Assembly: GCF_024343735.1 (NCBI RefSeq)
Contig: NZ_RJUE01000056.1
Span: 1 to 64,000 of the forward strand
Length of the DNA stretch: 64,000 bases
DNA from: Lacihabitans sp. CCS-44
Lineage (GTDB): Bacteria > Bacteroidota > Bacteroidia > Cytophagales > Spirosomataceae
Direction of reading: 5' to 3'
The position numbers and the translations under genes were made by a program. How positions within the stretch are numbered: position 1 is the first letter of the stretch; each line of letters starts with the position of its first letter. The notes under the pieces were generated by a model that saw nothing but the letters and a program-made list of their open reading frames with translations, made no database searches and was not told the DNA's origin. Positions 7,619 through 15,144 of the stretch are shown here, one piece after another.

Positions 7619-7653
7619 GCCCTTTCAATTGCAAGTTGAAAGGGCATTTTTTT
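7619..7653. terminator. Hairpin between HTH gene and integrase
   Basis: GCCCTTTCAA and TTGAAAGGGC form a perfect 10-bp stem with a 7-nt loop. A T run follows on the plus strand; on the minus strand only a weak one follows. It sits just after the HTH stop, so it may attenuate transcription into the integrase gene. Confidence 0.5.
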
Positions 7654-7849
7654 AGAATAAGTCTTTCGGGTTTTTGTTGAGCCATTTGGCTATTCTTTCC
7701 AGTTCATCTAATCGTGGTTGTGATTCATTCCTAATGTACTTACCAAAAGTTTTCTTTGGTATCATTAAAGTATCGTTGTAGATATTTTGAGGAATGTTTG
7801 GCTTAATCCTCCCAAATCTCATTTCTATTTCCTTTCCAATTGTATTCAT
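7652..7849 (-). CDS. Small HTH (XRE-like) protein, candidate excisionase/regulator
   Basis: About 65 residues from ATG 7849 (MNTIGKEIEMRFGRIK); upstream ATGs at 7858 and 7882 are possible. The region IPKKTFGKYIRNESQPRLDELERIAKWLN, quoted here in outline as KKTFGKYI plus LDELERIAKWLN, follows the XRE-type helix-turn-helix pattern. It lies between the integrase and the divergent XRE operon, the usual place for the switch genes of temperate elements. A role in repression or excision control is an inference from size and position. Confidence 0.6.
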   Translation of the reverse strand: MNTIGKEIEMRFGRIKPNIPQNIYNDTLMIPKKTFGKYIRNESQPRLDELERIAKWLNKNPKDLF

Positions 7850-7958
7850 AATATGCATATTTTTTTTATGTATTTGATGCACAAAATTATTACTAAAAGT
7901 ATTAATTGCAAATATTTATTAGTTTTATTTTACTCTTTTATTAGTTTTAAACGTATTG

Positions 7959-7966
7959 TATCTTTG
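7959..7966 (+). promoter_or_regulatory. TAnnTTTG box directly before the XRE operon
   Basis: TATCTTTG matches the Bacteroidota -7 consensus, and the ATG follows 4 nt later at 7971. Transcription would start at or next to the start codon, giving a leaderless or nearly leaderless mRNA. No clear -33 TTG is seen at the expected distance. Confidence 0.5.
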
Positions 7967-7970
7967 TGTT

Positions 7971-8501
7971 ATGAACAAATTATATACTATTATCAAGGCC
8001 ATTAGAACGGCTAAGGGAATAACTCAGGAAGAGATTGCTGAGAAATTGAGTATGACCCAAGGTAATTATACTAGACTTGAAAGAGGCCAAACTCAACTCA
8101 CAATAGAGCGATTAGAGAATATTGCAGATATTTTTGAAATGTCTGTTGAAGCAATTTTGAATTATAATAAAGAGAATCCTATTGATTTCAAAGAGGATGT
8201 GGAGTATTACTTTAAGTACTCGCAAAAACTTGAAAAAACAATTGAAAATTTAAAGAAACAAATTGAGGAATATGATGAATCTAGTACCGACGATTACAGA
8301 AAGTATAATAGTGAAATCGATATTTTAAAAGCTAAAAACAAAGTATTAGTTGAAAAAATCAAACAGTTGGAAGAGTCAATTTCTGAAAAGTTAGCCCATA
8401 AGGATTTAATAATTCAAGAAAAAGAGAAGACAATTGAAGACAAAATGAAAATGATTGAAATGCAAGAAAGGACTATTAATATTTTACAAGGTAAATCATG
8501 A
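7971..8501 (+). CDS. XRE-family regulator with long C-terminal coiled coil (first gene of AbiH operon)
   Basis: About 176 residues from ATG 7971; an ATG at 7956 lies before the promoter box and is unlikely. Residues 5-62 are a canonical HTH_3 domain (IRTAKGITQEEIAEKL, then SMTQGNYTRLERGQ). Residues about 85-175 are heptad-rich and highly charged (LEKTIENLKKQIEEYDE, KEKTIEDKMKMIEMQERT), i.e. a coiled coil for dimerisation or partner binding. The stop overlaps the DUF4145 start by 4 bp. It probably represses the operon and perhaps senses a trigger through the coiled coil. Divergent orientation to the integrase block suggests it may also regulate the element. Confidence 0.8.
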   Translation: MNKLYTIIKAIRTAKGITQEEIAEKLSMTQGNYTRLERGQTQLTIERLENIADIFEMSVEAILNYNKENPIDFKEDVEYYFKYSQKLEKTIENLKKQIEEYDESSTDDYRKYNSEIDILKAKNKVLVEKIKQLEESISEKLAHKDLIIQEKEKTIEDKMKMIEMQERTINILQGKS

Positions 8502-9133
8502 AAACAGAAAGAATTCCACAATTTAAATTAAATGCATTTGATTGCCCTAATTGCTTGGCTTTTTCCAATCAAATTTGGCATGACGTAATTTTGCGTACAT
8601 ATCAAGTTCCACCAGAAGTTTTCGAAGAATTTTGGTTTGCAAAATGCAATTCTTGCGAGGATTTTTCTATTTGGCATGATGGAAAATTGGTTTACCCATA
8701 TGAAATCATCGCCCCTTTACCAAACTCAGACATGCCTGATATAGTAAAATCTGATTTCGAAGAAGCTAGGAGAATTTGTAATGATTCACCTAGAGGTGCA
8801 GCAGCACTGCTTCGATTAGCGATTGAAAAATTGTGTAAAATATTAGGAAAAGAAAACGATGATTTAAATACAAATATTGGCCTTTTGGTTGCCAATGGTC
8901 TGCCTTTAAAAATTCAAAAAGCTTTAGATAGTATTAGAGTTATTGGAAACAAGGCTGTTCATCCAGGCCAAATTGACCTAAAAGATGACATAAAAACTGT
9001 ATTAAGTTTATTTACTTTTATTAATATAATTTGTGAAAACCAAATAACCCATATGAATTTAATTAGTGAGTTTTATGATGAAAAGGTACCTGAAAGTAAT
9101 AAGGTTGCTATTGAAAAAAGGGATAAAAAATGA
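8498..9133 (+). CDS. DUF4145 domain protein with N-terminal zinc ribbon
   Basis: 211 residues. Two Cys pairs (CPNC at 16-19 and CNSC around 51-54) suggest a zinc ribbon. Residues about 85-185 match the DUF4145 pattern: a helix with ARRICNDSPRGAAALLRLA, then IEKLCKIL and the conserved GNKAVHPG. DUF4145 is found alone or fused to restriction and other defence proteins; its biochemical role is not established. It overlaps the regulator by 4 bp and the AbiH gene by 4 bp (ATGA), so the three are translationally coupled. Confidence 0.8.
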   Translation: MKTERIPQFKLNAFDCPNCLAFSNQIWHDVILRTYQVPPEVFEEFWFAKCNSCEDFSIWHDGKLVYPYEIIAPLPNSDMPDIVKSDFEEARRICNDSPRGAAALLRLAIEKLCKILGKENDDLNTNIGLLVANGLPLKIQKALDSIRVIGNKAVHPGQIDLKDDIKTVLSLFTFINIICENQITHMNLISEFYDEKVPESNKVAIEKRDKK

Positions 9134-10083
9134 AAAATGAGGTTACACTTGTAATTGGTAATGGTTTTGATATTGGGTTAGAATTAGAAACTAGTTTCTC
9201 AGATTTTATGAGAAAATCCAATAAAATTATGGAGAAAGGAAATTCTTCTAGTGGGGCAAGTATTTTTCCTCATTTAAAAGAGGCCCGATTATTTCAAAAT
9301 TGGATAGACGTAGAAAAGGAATTAAAAAAATTTGTTGCTAGATATCATCATTTTCAAAAACCTGAGTTTATAGAATTGGTTCAACTTATTAAGGAATATC
9401 TAGATGATGTTGATAATTCAATAGAAGAAATTCCAATATCAAAAATTCAAGAAACCAAATCTTACAGAGTTCTAGAAGAAATTGTTTGGACTAAATCATA
9501 CGAAATTTTAAATTTTAATTACACCAAATCAGTTGAATATATTCTGGAAAAAATTTTAAAAGTTGAAAGAGCAGAAATTGACAAAAGGCTACACTATGTC
9601 CACGGTAGTCTAAAAGACGACAATATTGTAATTGGAGTTGATGAGAGTTTTGATAAAGCTTTAGATTTTCCTTTTTTGGTTAAATTTCAAAATATTAAAT
9701 TTCAAAACATCAATATAAATAATAAATTTAAGGAAAGTATGAATGTGGTCTTTTTCGGTCATTCAATAGGGGAAACAGACCATTCTCATTTTGATACTTT
9801 TTTCAGTTCTATTTCTGAAATTGAACCACAAAGTGCTAATTCGCTTAATAAAGGTGTTTTTGTATTTTATTATGGTGAAGACGATTGGGATGATAAAGCT
9901 AGAGAAATAAATATACTGACAAAAGGGAAGTTTAAGAAACTAATGGACTACAATAAATTTATCAAACTGGATGCTAAATCAGATATAAATAAATTTGATA
10001 GAAATTTATTTATTAAAGACCCAAATGCTAGAACAAATTCGGGGGTCTATACTGCAAGTGGAGGAAAAATAAATAGGTATTAA
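9130..10083 (+). CDS. abiH: AbiH family abortive infection protein
   Basis: 317 residues with the hallmark motifs of the AbiH family: LVIGNGFDIG at 7-16, LNFNYTKS at 127-134, HYVHG at 155-159 and FFGHSIGETD at 208-217. AbiH proteins block phage multiplication in lactococci by abortive infection; the mechanism is unsettled. The GNG and HG motifs recall nucleotide-binding SIR2-like folds, but this comparison is mine. The gene ends a three-gene operon with an XRE regulator and a DUF4145 protein, on the cargo side of an integrative element. The full set of motifs implies a functional protein. Confidence 0.85.
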   Translation: MKNEVTLVIGNGFDIGLELETSFSDFMRKSNKIMEKGNSSSGASIFPHLKEARLFQNWIDVEKELKKFVARYHHFQKPEFIELVQLIKEYLDDVDNSIEEIPISKIQETKSYRVLEEIVWTKSYEILNFNYTKSVEYILEKILKVERAEIDKRLHYVHGSLKDDNIVIGVDESFDKALDFPFLVKFQNIKFQNININNKFKESMNVVFFGHSIGETDHSHFDTFFSSISEIEPQSANSLNKGVFVFYYGEDDWDDKAREINILTKGKFKKLMDYNKFIKLDAKSDINKFDRNLFIKDPNARTNSGVYTASGGKINRY

Positions 10084-10243
10084 TTTTTATATAATTACCA
10101 CCATTAAATTATTGAAATAAAGGCATTTAAAGTATGAATAGATTTTTATCTCACATTTTATTTTGATACATTTTTCGGAACACATCATTTTGCATTCACC
10201 ATATCTATCTAATTTTCAGTACTTTATAATGTTTCTTTTTCCT

Positions 10244-10293
10244 CCAGCTTCGGGAGCATTTAAAGAAAAGCAATCAGAAATGGTTGCTTTTTT
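10244..10293 (+). repeat. Repeat block copy 1 (attachment-like core plus terminator)
   Basis: CCAGCTTCGGGAGCATTTAA is followed by an AAAAGCAA...TTGCTTTT hairpin with a T run. Copy 2 begins 109 bp downstream with the same first 18 bases and the same hairpin. The core resembles the 3' end of a tRNA (T-arm 3' strand plus acceptor strand), a frequent target of tyrosine integrases. Confidence 0.65.
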
Positions 10294-10305
10294 TATGTCT
10301 TTTTT

Positions 10306-10367
10306 GACTGGAAATCAGTTGGGTCGCTGCGGTTCGACGTATCGATTCGAGCCCAGCTTCGGGAGCA
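10306..10367 (+). pseudogene. tRNA 3'-half-like remnant
   Basis: The sequence carries an anticodon-arm-like segment (GACTGGAAATCAGT, loop CTGGAAA), then GGGTCGCTG and, after an apparent insertion of about 16 nt, TTCGAGCCCAGC. The last two would form a T arm with TTCGAGC as a canonical TTCRANY loop. No D arm or 5' acceptor strand is present, so it cannot be a working tRNA. It looks like what integration into a tRNA gene leaves behind. Confidence 0.45.
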
Positions 10368-10403
10368 TTTTAAAAAAAGCAATCAGAAATGGTTGCTTTT
10401 TTT
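10353..10403 (+). repeat. Repeat block copy 2 (attachment-like core plus terminator)
   Basis: The second copy of the block shares CCAGCTTCGGGAGCATTT, the hairpin with arms AAAAAGCAA (10374-10382) and TTGCTTTTT, and a T run to 10403. Here it forms the 3' end of the tRNA-like remnant. Two copies in one orientation suggest successive integration or excision events at one site. Confidence 0.65.
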
Positions 10404-10463
10404 GTTATCTATTGTTTCACAAATTCGGTTTACTTACATATCAGTCCCAAAGACAATCTTGGA

Positions 10464-11231
10464 TCACTCATTTTGCCAAATCGGAGGCCTTTTTTCGAAA
10501 AAAGCGGCTATCCCTTCTTGGGCATCTTTTGAAGTTTTTAGTTCGGCTAGTGTTTCTAACAGATAGTTAAGTTTCTCCTTTTCTTGAAGCTCTTGTAATT
10601 TTTTCAGAGCTTCAAATCCCTTTGTTATAGCCAATGGAGCATTTGACAGTATGGTGGATTGTAGACTTTCAAAGTTTTCTTTCGAATAAAAATCATAAAC
10701 TATTCCCAGCTTTTTTGCCTCCTCCGTATCAAAAGTCTTTGCCGAAATGCATAAATCCATTGCCTTATTTTGTGGCATTATTTTTAACAAAGAACCAAGT
10801 ACTTGGAAGGGGAAAATACCTCTTTTTACTTCTGGAAGAGAAAACTTAATGTCTTTTTTTGCAAAAACGTAGGTACATTCCAAAATTATCAAAAAACCTC
10901 CTGCCATCACATCACCTTCCACTATGGCTATGCTTGGTTTATTCAACTGCGAAATGGCCTTGGCCAAAGAGATATCCTGGTTTTCAATTTCAGGATTTTT
11001 ATGGTCTAATTCAGGGTTTTCAAAAGTCTTGAGATCCATGCCAGCACAGAAAACTGGCTCTTCGGCATTGATGACCACCAGCCGAATTTCTTTTTCGGAA
11101 TTGGCAAATTCCAAAGCATGATTTACCTCATTGACCATCGTTGGTGTAAATGTGTTTCTTTTCTCTGGCCTTGCCAAAGTTAAGGTAAAGACATGTTTTT
11201 CGGTTTTGGTTTTTATGAAATTATAGGTCAT
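10464..11231 (-). CDS. Enoyl-CoA hydratase/isomerase family protein (probable methylglutaconyl-CoA hydratase)
   Basis: 255 residues of the crotonase fold. The N-terminal LARPEKRNTFTPTMV and the oxyanion-hole segment PVFCAGMDLKTF (about 57-68) are clear, as is the second part IVEGDVMAGGFLI. Crotonases have varied substrates, but the neighbours (HMG-CoA lyase-like, acyl-CoA dehydrogenase and, divergently, the MCC carboxyltransferase) point to 3-methylglutaconyl-CoA hydration in leucine breakdown. The start overlaps the stop of the lyase gene by 4 bp, so all three minus-strand genes form one operon with this gene last. Confidence 0.8.
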   Translation of the reverse strand: MTYNFIKTKTEKHVFTLTLARPEKRNTFTPTMVNEVNHALEFANSEKEIRLVVINAEEPVFCAGMDLKTFENPELDHKNPEIENQDISLAKAISQLNKPSIAIVEGDVMAGGFLIILECTYVFAKKDIKFSLPEVKRGIFPFQVLGSLLKIMPQNKAMDLCISAKTFDTEEAKKLGIVYDFYSKENFESLQSTILSNAPLAITKGFEALKKLQELQEKEKLNYLLETLAELKTSKDAQEGIAAFFEKRPPIWQNE

Positions 11232-12073
11232 GATATGAGATGCATAAAGCTGTTTTTTAGAGCTAAAATATCTGTTTTTCTTTCAAAAAAATCTAATAAC
11301 TCTTCCGAAGGAATGTTTCCTACCAAATCGTCTTTTGCAAATGGACACCCGCCATAGCCCATCAAAGCCCCATCGAATTTTCTACAGCCCGCTGCGTAAG
11401 CCGCTTTTATTTTTACTAAACTATCTTCCTTTTTTGAATGAAAATGTGAACCAATTCTAAGCTCTGGAAACTCATGAATACATTTCTTGAACAAAGTTGT
11501 GATATCCAATATTTCTGCCTCCGCAGTAGTATCTGCCAACGAAAACTCTTTAATGCCCAAAGCCGTGATTTTTCCAATCCACTCTACAACTAACTCTTGG
11601 CTCCAAACATCTCCGTAAGGATTTCCGAAGGCCATGGATATGTACACAACCACTTCTTTACCAGCATTTTTTGCTATTTCATTGATGTTTTTCAATCGAA
11701 TAAATGATTCTTCAATGCCCGCATTGGTATTTCTTTTTTGGAAACTCTCAGAAATAGAAAAAGGGTATCCCAAATAGGTAACTTCAGGGAATAGTGATGC
11801 CGTTTCTGCTCCTTTTTCGTTTACTACTATAGCAAGAAGCTTCGTTTTTTTGTTTTTAAAATCCAAAAGCTTCAAAACTTCTGCCGTATCCGACATTTGC
11901 GGAACAGCCTTAGGCGAGACAAAACTCCCAAAATCTATCCAATCAAAAGCTTCACTTTCCAGAAGTTTATTGATATGATCCGCTTTTTTCTGGGCTGAAA
12001 TAGGACGCGAAATGCCCTGAATAGCATCTCTGGGGCAATCCACCAATATTATTTCTTCACTTTTTTTAGGCAT
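11228..12073 (-). CDS. Hydroxymethylglutaryl-CoA lyase-like protein
   Basis: 281 residues, HMGL-like TIM barrel. VDCPRDAIQGI near residue 12 supplies the catalytic Arg-Asp pair, IGSHFHS the metal-binding His pair, and GYGGCPFAKDDLVGNIPSE is the HMG-CoA lyase signature with the catalytic Cys. It would cleave HMG-CoA to acetoacetate and acetyl-CoA, the last step of leucine degradation. It is slightly shorter than typical bacterial MvaB (about 300). It overlaps the upstream acyl-CoA dehydrogenase gene by 8 bp and the downstream crotonase gene by 4 bp. Confidence 0.82.
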   Translation of the reverse strand: MPKKSEEIILVDCPRDAIQGISRPISAQKKADHINKLLESEAFDWIDFGSFVSPKAVPQMSDTAEVLKLLDFKNKKTKLLAIVVNEKGAETASLFPEVTYLGYPFSISESFQKRNTNAGIEESFIRLKNINEIAKNAGKEVVVYISMAFGNPYGDVWSQELVVEWIGKITALGIKEFSLADTTAEAEILDITTLFKKCIHEFPELRIGSHFHSKKEDSLVKIKAAYAAGCRKFDGALMGYGGCPFAKDDLVGNIPSEELLDFFERKTDILALKNSFMHLIS

Positions 12074-13205
12074 CTTTCTTTATTTCTCTTGAAATCACCA
12101 TTTTCTGAATACTCGACGTTCCTTCACCAATTGTACACAATTTGGCGTCCCGAAAGAATTTTTCAGCTGGAAAATCCTTTGTAAATCCATATCCTCCAAA
12201 TATTTGAACACTTTCGTTTGAAACTTCAACAGCAGTCTCTGAGGCGAAAAGTTTTGCCATCGCACTCATTTTCGTAACTTTTTCTCCTCGGTCTTTCATC
12301 ACGCCAGCCTGACGTGTGAGCAATTCCGAGGCCTCAACTTTAGTGGCCATTTCAGCTAATTTAAAGCCAACCGACTGAAAATCAAATATTTTTTGATTAA
12401 ATTGTTCTCTTTCGTTGGCATATTTTAAGGCACACTCATAAGCCCCACGAGCTATCCCCAGCGAAAGTGCTGCTATGGAAATCCTCCCTCCATCCAAAAG
12501 TTTTAGAGCTTGAACAAATCCATCGCCTTCGTTACCAATTACCTGATCTTTATGAATGCGACAATTGTCAAAGAATAAACAGGCAGTTTCGGAAGCCCGC
12601 ATGCCCAGCTTGTTTTCTTTTTTCCCGGCAGAAAAACCCTCTGTGTCTTTTTCAATGATAAAGGCGGTCATTCCATGACTATCCCCTTTTTCTCCCGTTC
12701 TAGCTATAACCACGGCCACATTCGAGCTGATGGCATGTGTAATGAAGTTTTTCGAGCCATTTAAAACATAATAATCACCTTCTTTTTTGGCCACAGTTGT
12801 CAATCCGCCAGCATCAGACCCTGAGCCTGTTTCTGTCAGCCCCCAAGCTCCAATCCATTCACCGGTAGCGAGTTTTGGCAGGTACTTTTCTTTCTGTGTT
12901 TCATTTGCAAAGCTCAATATGTGGTTGGTGCAAAGTGAGTTGTGAGCGGCCAATGATAAACCAATCGAACCACATACTTTGGATATTTCATCGAGAATGG
13001 TGATGTATTCTTGGTAAGTTAAACCAGAACCATTGTATTTTTCTGGGACCAAAATGCCCATAAAACCTTGTTCTCCAAGTTTTTTAAACAACTCAACTGG
13101 AAAAATTTGCTCTTCATCCCATTGCATTATCATGGGTCTTATATGAGTTTCGGCAAAATCTCTGGCACTTTGCCTGATGATGGCCATGTCGTGGAAATTA
13201 AACAT
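12066..13205 (-). CDS. Acyl-CoA dehydrogenase
   Basis: 379 residues with the full family layout. An N-terminal helical domain (ARDFAETHIRPM) is followed by the FAD-binding middle domain with WGLTETGSGSDAGGL, a C-terminal helical domain with DGGRISIAALSLGIARGAY, and the closing FGGYGFTKDFPAEKFFRDAK and IGEGTSSIQKMVI. The context suggests isovaleryl-CoA or another branched-chain acyl-CoA as substrate, but the substrate cannot be read from sequence. It is the first gene of the minus-strand leucine-degradation operon, divergent from the MCC carboxyltransferase gene across 237 bp. Confidence 0.88.
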   Translation of the reverse strand: MFNFHDMAIIRQSARDFAETHIRPMIMQWDEEQIFPVELFKKLGEQGFMGILVPEKYNGSGLTYQEYITILDEISKVCGSIGLSLAAHNSLCTNHILSFANETQKEKYLPKLATGEWIGAWGLTETGSGSDAGGLTTVAKKEGDYYVLNGSKNFITHAISSNVAVVIARTGEKGDSHGMTAFIIEKDTEGFSAGKKENKLGMRASETACLFFDNCRIHKDQVIGNEGDGFVQALKLLDGGRISIAALSLGIARGAYECALKYANEREQFNQKIFDFQSVGFKLAEMATKVEASELLTRQAGVMKDRGEKVTKMSAMAKLFASETAVEVSNESVQIFGGYGFTKDFPAEKFFRDAKLCTIGEGTSSIQKMVISREIKKDA

Positions 13206-13442
13206 ATAATTGTTGATAAAAGGTTGCTTTGCTAATAATTACTTAAACAAATATCACAATTTTTTCTCTAAATATCACAATTATACTCATATTTGCGAAT
13301 TATTGGTTTCTATTTCAAATACCTTTGATATATTTTTATCAGATTAAGCCAATATCCTCAGGCAAAGAGAGATATGATGCGTTTAAATAAATCTGAATTT
13401 TGAAATTATAATGGTCACCTCATCACTTTAGAAAATATTATT

Positions 13443-15050
13443 ATGAAAGTTTTACTAGAAGAATTAAAAAAGAAAAGAGAGGCTCTAAAACTGGGTGGTG
13501 GACTAAGTAAAATCAAAAAGCACAAAGAAAAAGGGAAACTTACAGCTTGGGAAAGGATTTTTTATTTACTAGATGTTGATGCACCATACCTTGAAATTGG
13601 GATGTTTGCGGGTGAAGGAATGTACATGGAGGACGGTGGATGCCCGAACGGCGGAGCCGCATGTGTGATGGGTTATGTAAAAGGAAGACTTTGTGTGGTG
13701 GTTTCGAACGATGCTACTGTAAAAGCTGGGGCTTGGTTTCCTATTTCTGGTAAAAAAAACCTCAGAGCTCAGGAAGTTGCAATGGAAAATCGACTGCCGA
13801 TTATCTATTTGGTGGATTCTGCGGGTGTTTATTTGCCTATGCAAGAAGATATTTTTCCTGACAAAGAGCACTTTGGAAGAATATTTAGGAACAATGCGAG
13901 GATGTCATCGATGGGAATTCCGCAGATAGCAGCCATAATGGGAAGCTGCGTAGCTGGAGGTGCCTATTTGCCGATTATGTCTGACTATGCATTTATTGTA
14001 GAAGGCACTGGTTCTGTATTTTTGGCTGGCCCGTACCTCGTAAAATCCTCCATAGGCGAAGATGTGGACGCTGAAACCCTAGGTGGGGCATCTACACACA
14101 GTGAAATCTCGGGGGTGACAGACAATAAATATCCCAATGATGAGGCCTGTTTGGATGCCATAAAAAATGTGATGGACAAAATGGGACATGAAACCAAAGC
14201 CGGATTTGATAGAAAAGCAACTGTTTTACCTCAATTTCCATCTGAAAAAATTCATGAAATATTACCATTGGACCGAACCAAACCATACGATTTTCACCCG
14301 ATTATAGAATCAATTGTCGATAATGGCACTTTTGAGCCTTACAAAAAAGATTATGGCAAAACGATAATTTGTGGCTTGGCAAGAATTGATGGTTGGGCAG
14401 TAGGCATAGTAGCCAATCAACGTGAAATGGTGAAAGCCAAAAAGCCTGGTGGAAAACCAGAATTGCAGATGGGCGGGGTGATATACAGCGATTCCGCCGA
14501 TAAAGCTGCTAGATTTATAATGAATTGTAATCAACAAAAAATTCCTTTGGTGTTTTTTCAAGATGTGACGGGCTTTATGGTTGGAAGTCGATCAGAACAA
14601 GGAGGAATCATAAAAGATGGAGCTAAAATGGTAAATGCCATGGCAAATTCGGTGGTTCCTAAATTTACTTTTATTGTGGGCAACTCGTATGGTGCAGGCA
14701 ATTATGCCATGTGTGGAAAAGCATACGATCCACGGCTGATATATGCTTGGCCTACAGCACAAATGGCTGTAATGAGTGGAAATGCGGCTGGTAATACTTT
14801 ACTGCAAATTCAGGAAGCTGCCCTAAAAGCAAAAGGAGTAGAAATTAATCCAGAAACCAAAAAAGAATTGCTCGACAAAATTTTAGCCCAATACAATCAG
14901 CAACTTAGCCCCTATTATGCAGCTGCACGACTATGGGTCGACGGAGTAATTGACCCGGCCGAAACCAGAAATATCATAAGCATGGGCATAGAAGCCGCCA
15001 ACCACGCTCCCATAACCGAACGTTACAATGTGGGTGTGATTCAGACGTAG
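13443..15050 (+). CDS. Methylcrotonoyl-CoA carboxylase carboxyltransferase (beta) subunit or close relative
   Basis: 535 residues with the two crotonase-like halves of acyl-CoA carboxyltransferases. GKLTAWERI, VVVSNDATVKAGAWFP and GSCVAGGAYLPIMSD in the first half and VFFQDVTGFMVGS and FIVGNSYGAGNYAMCGKAY in the second are typical of the MCC beta subunit; propionyl-CoA carboxylase beta is a less likely alternative. It moves a carboxyl group from biotin to 3-methylcrotonyl-CoA. The biotin-carboxylase/biotin-carrier alpha subunit is not encoded in this window. It lies divergent from the operon for the flanking steps of the pathway. Confidence 0.85.
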   Translation: MKVLLEELKKKREALKLGGGLSKIKKHKEKGKLTAWERIFYLLDVDAPYLEIGMFAGEGMYMEDGGCPNGGAACVMGYVKGRLCVVVSNDATVKAGAWFPISGKKNLRAQEVAMENRLPIIYLVDSAGVYLPMQEDIFPDKEHFGRIFRNNARMSSMGIPQIAAIMGSCVAGGAYLPIMSDYAFIVEGTGSVFLAGPYLVKSSIGEDVDAETLGGASTHSEISGVTDNKYPNDEACLDAIKNVMDKMGHETKAGFDRKATVLPQFPSEKIHEILPLDRTKPYDFHPIIESIVDNGTFEPYKKDYGKTIICGLARIDGWAVGIVANQREMVKAKKPGGKPELQMGGVIYSDSADKAARFIMNCNQQKIPLVFFQDVTGFMVGSRSEQGGIIKDGAKMVNAMANSVVPKFTFIVGNSYGAGNYAMCGKAYDPRLIYAWPTAQMAVMSGNAAGNTLLQIQEAALKAKGVEINPETKKELLDKILAQYNQQLSPYYAAARLWVDGVIDPAETRNIISMGIEAANHAPITERYNVGVIQT

Positions 15051-15144
15051 ATTCTAAACCAAATGAATAATTTAATCTTCGACGTTGATAAGAATTGAGA
15101 ATAAAATATCTAAACCAATCTTCAAAAACAAAAAATGCTAATTT

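Larger units (their letters stand above)
10084..10463. other. 380-bp gene-free junction with tRNA-like and duplicated segments
   Basis: This stretch lies between the AbiH stop and the leucine-degradation cluster. It carries two copies of a block of about 50 bp and a tRNA 3'-half-like segment, listed separately. An open frame at 10163-10570 crosses both copies and the next gene in the opposite strand and is not credible. The region marks the change from very AT-rich accessory DNA to ordinary chromosome. Confidence 0.6.

Noticed and set aside
10163-10570. A 135-codon plus-strand open frame
   Set aside because: It runs through both repeat blocks, their terminators and the antisense of the crotonase gene; it has no domain or plausible start context.
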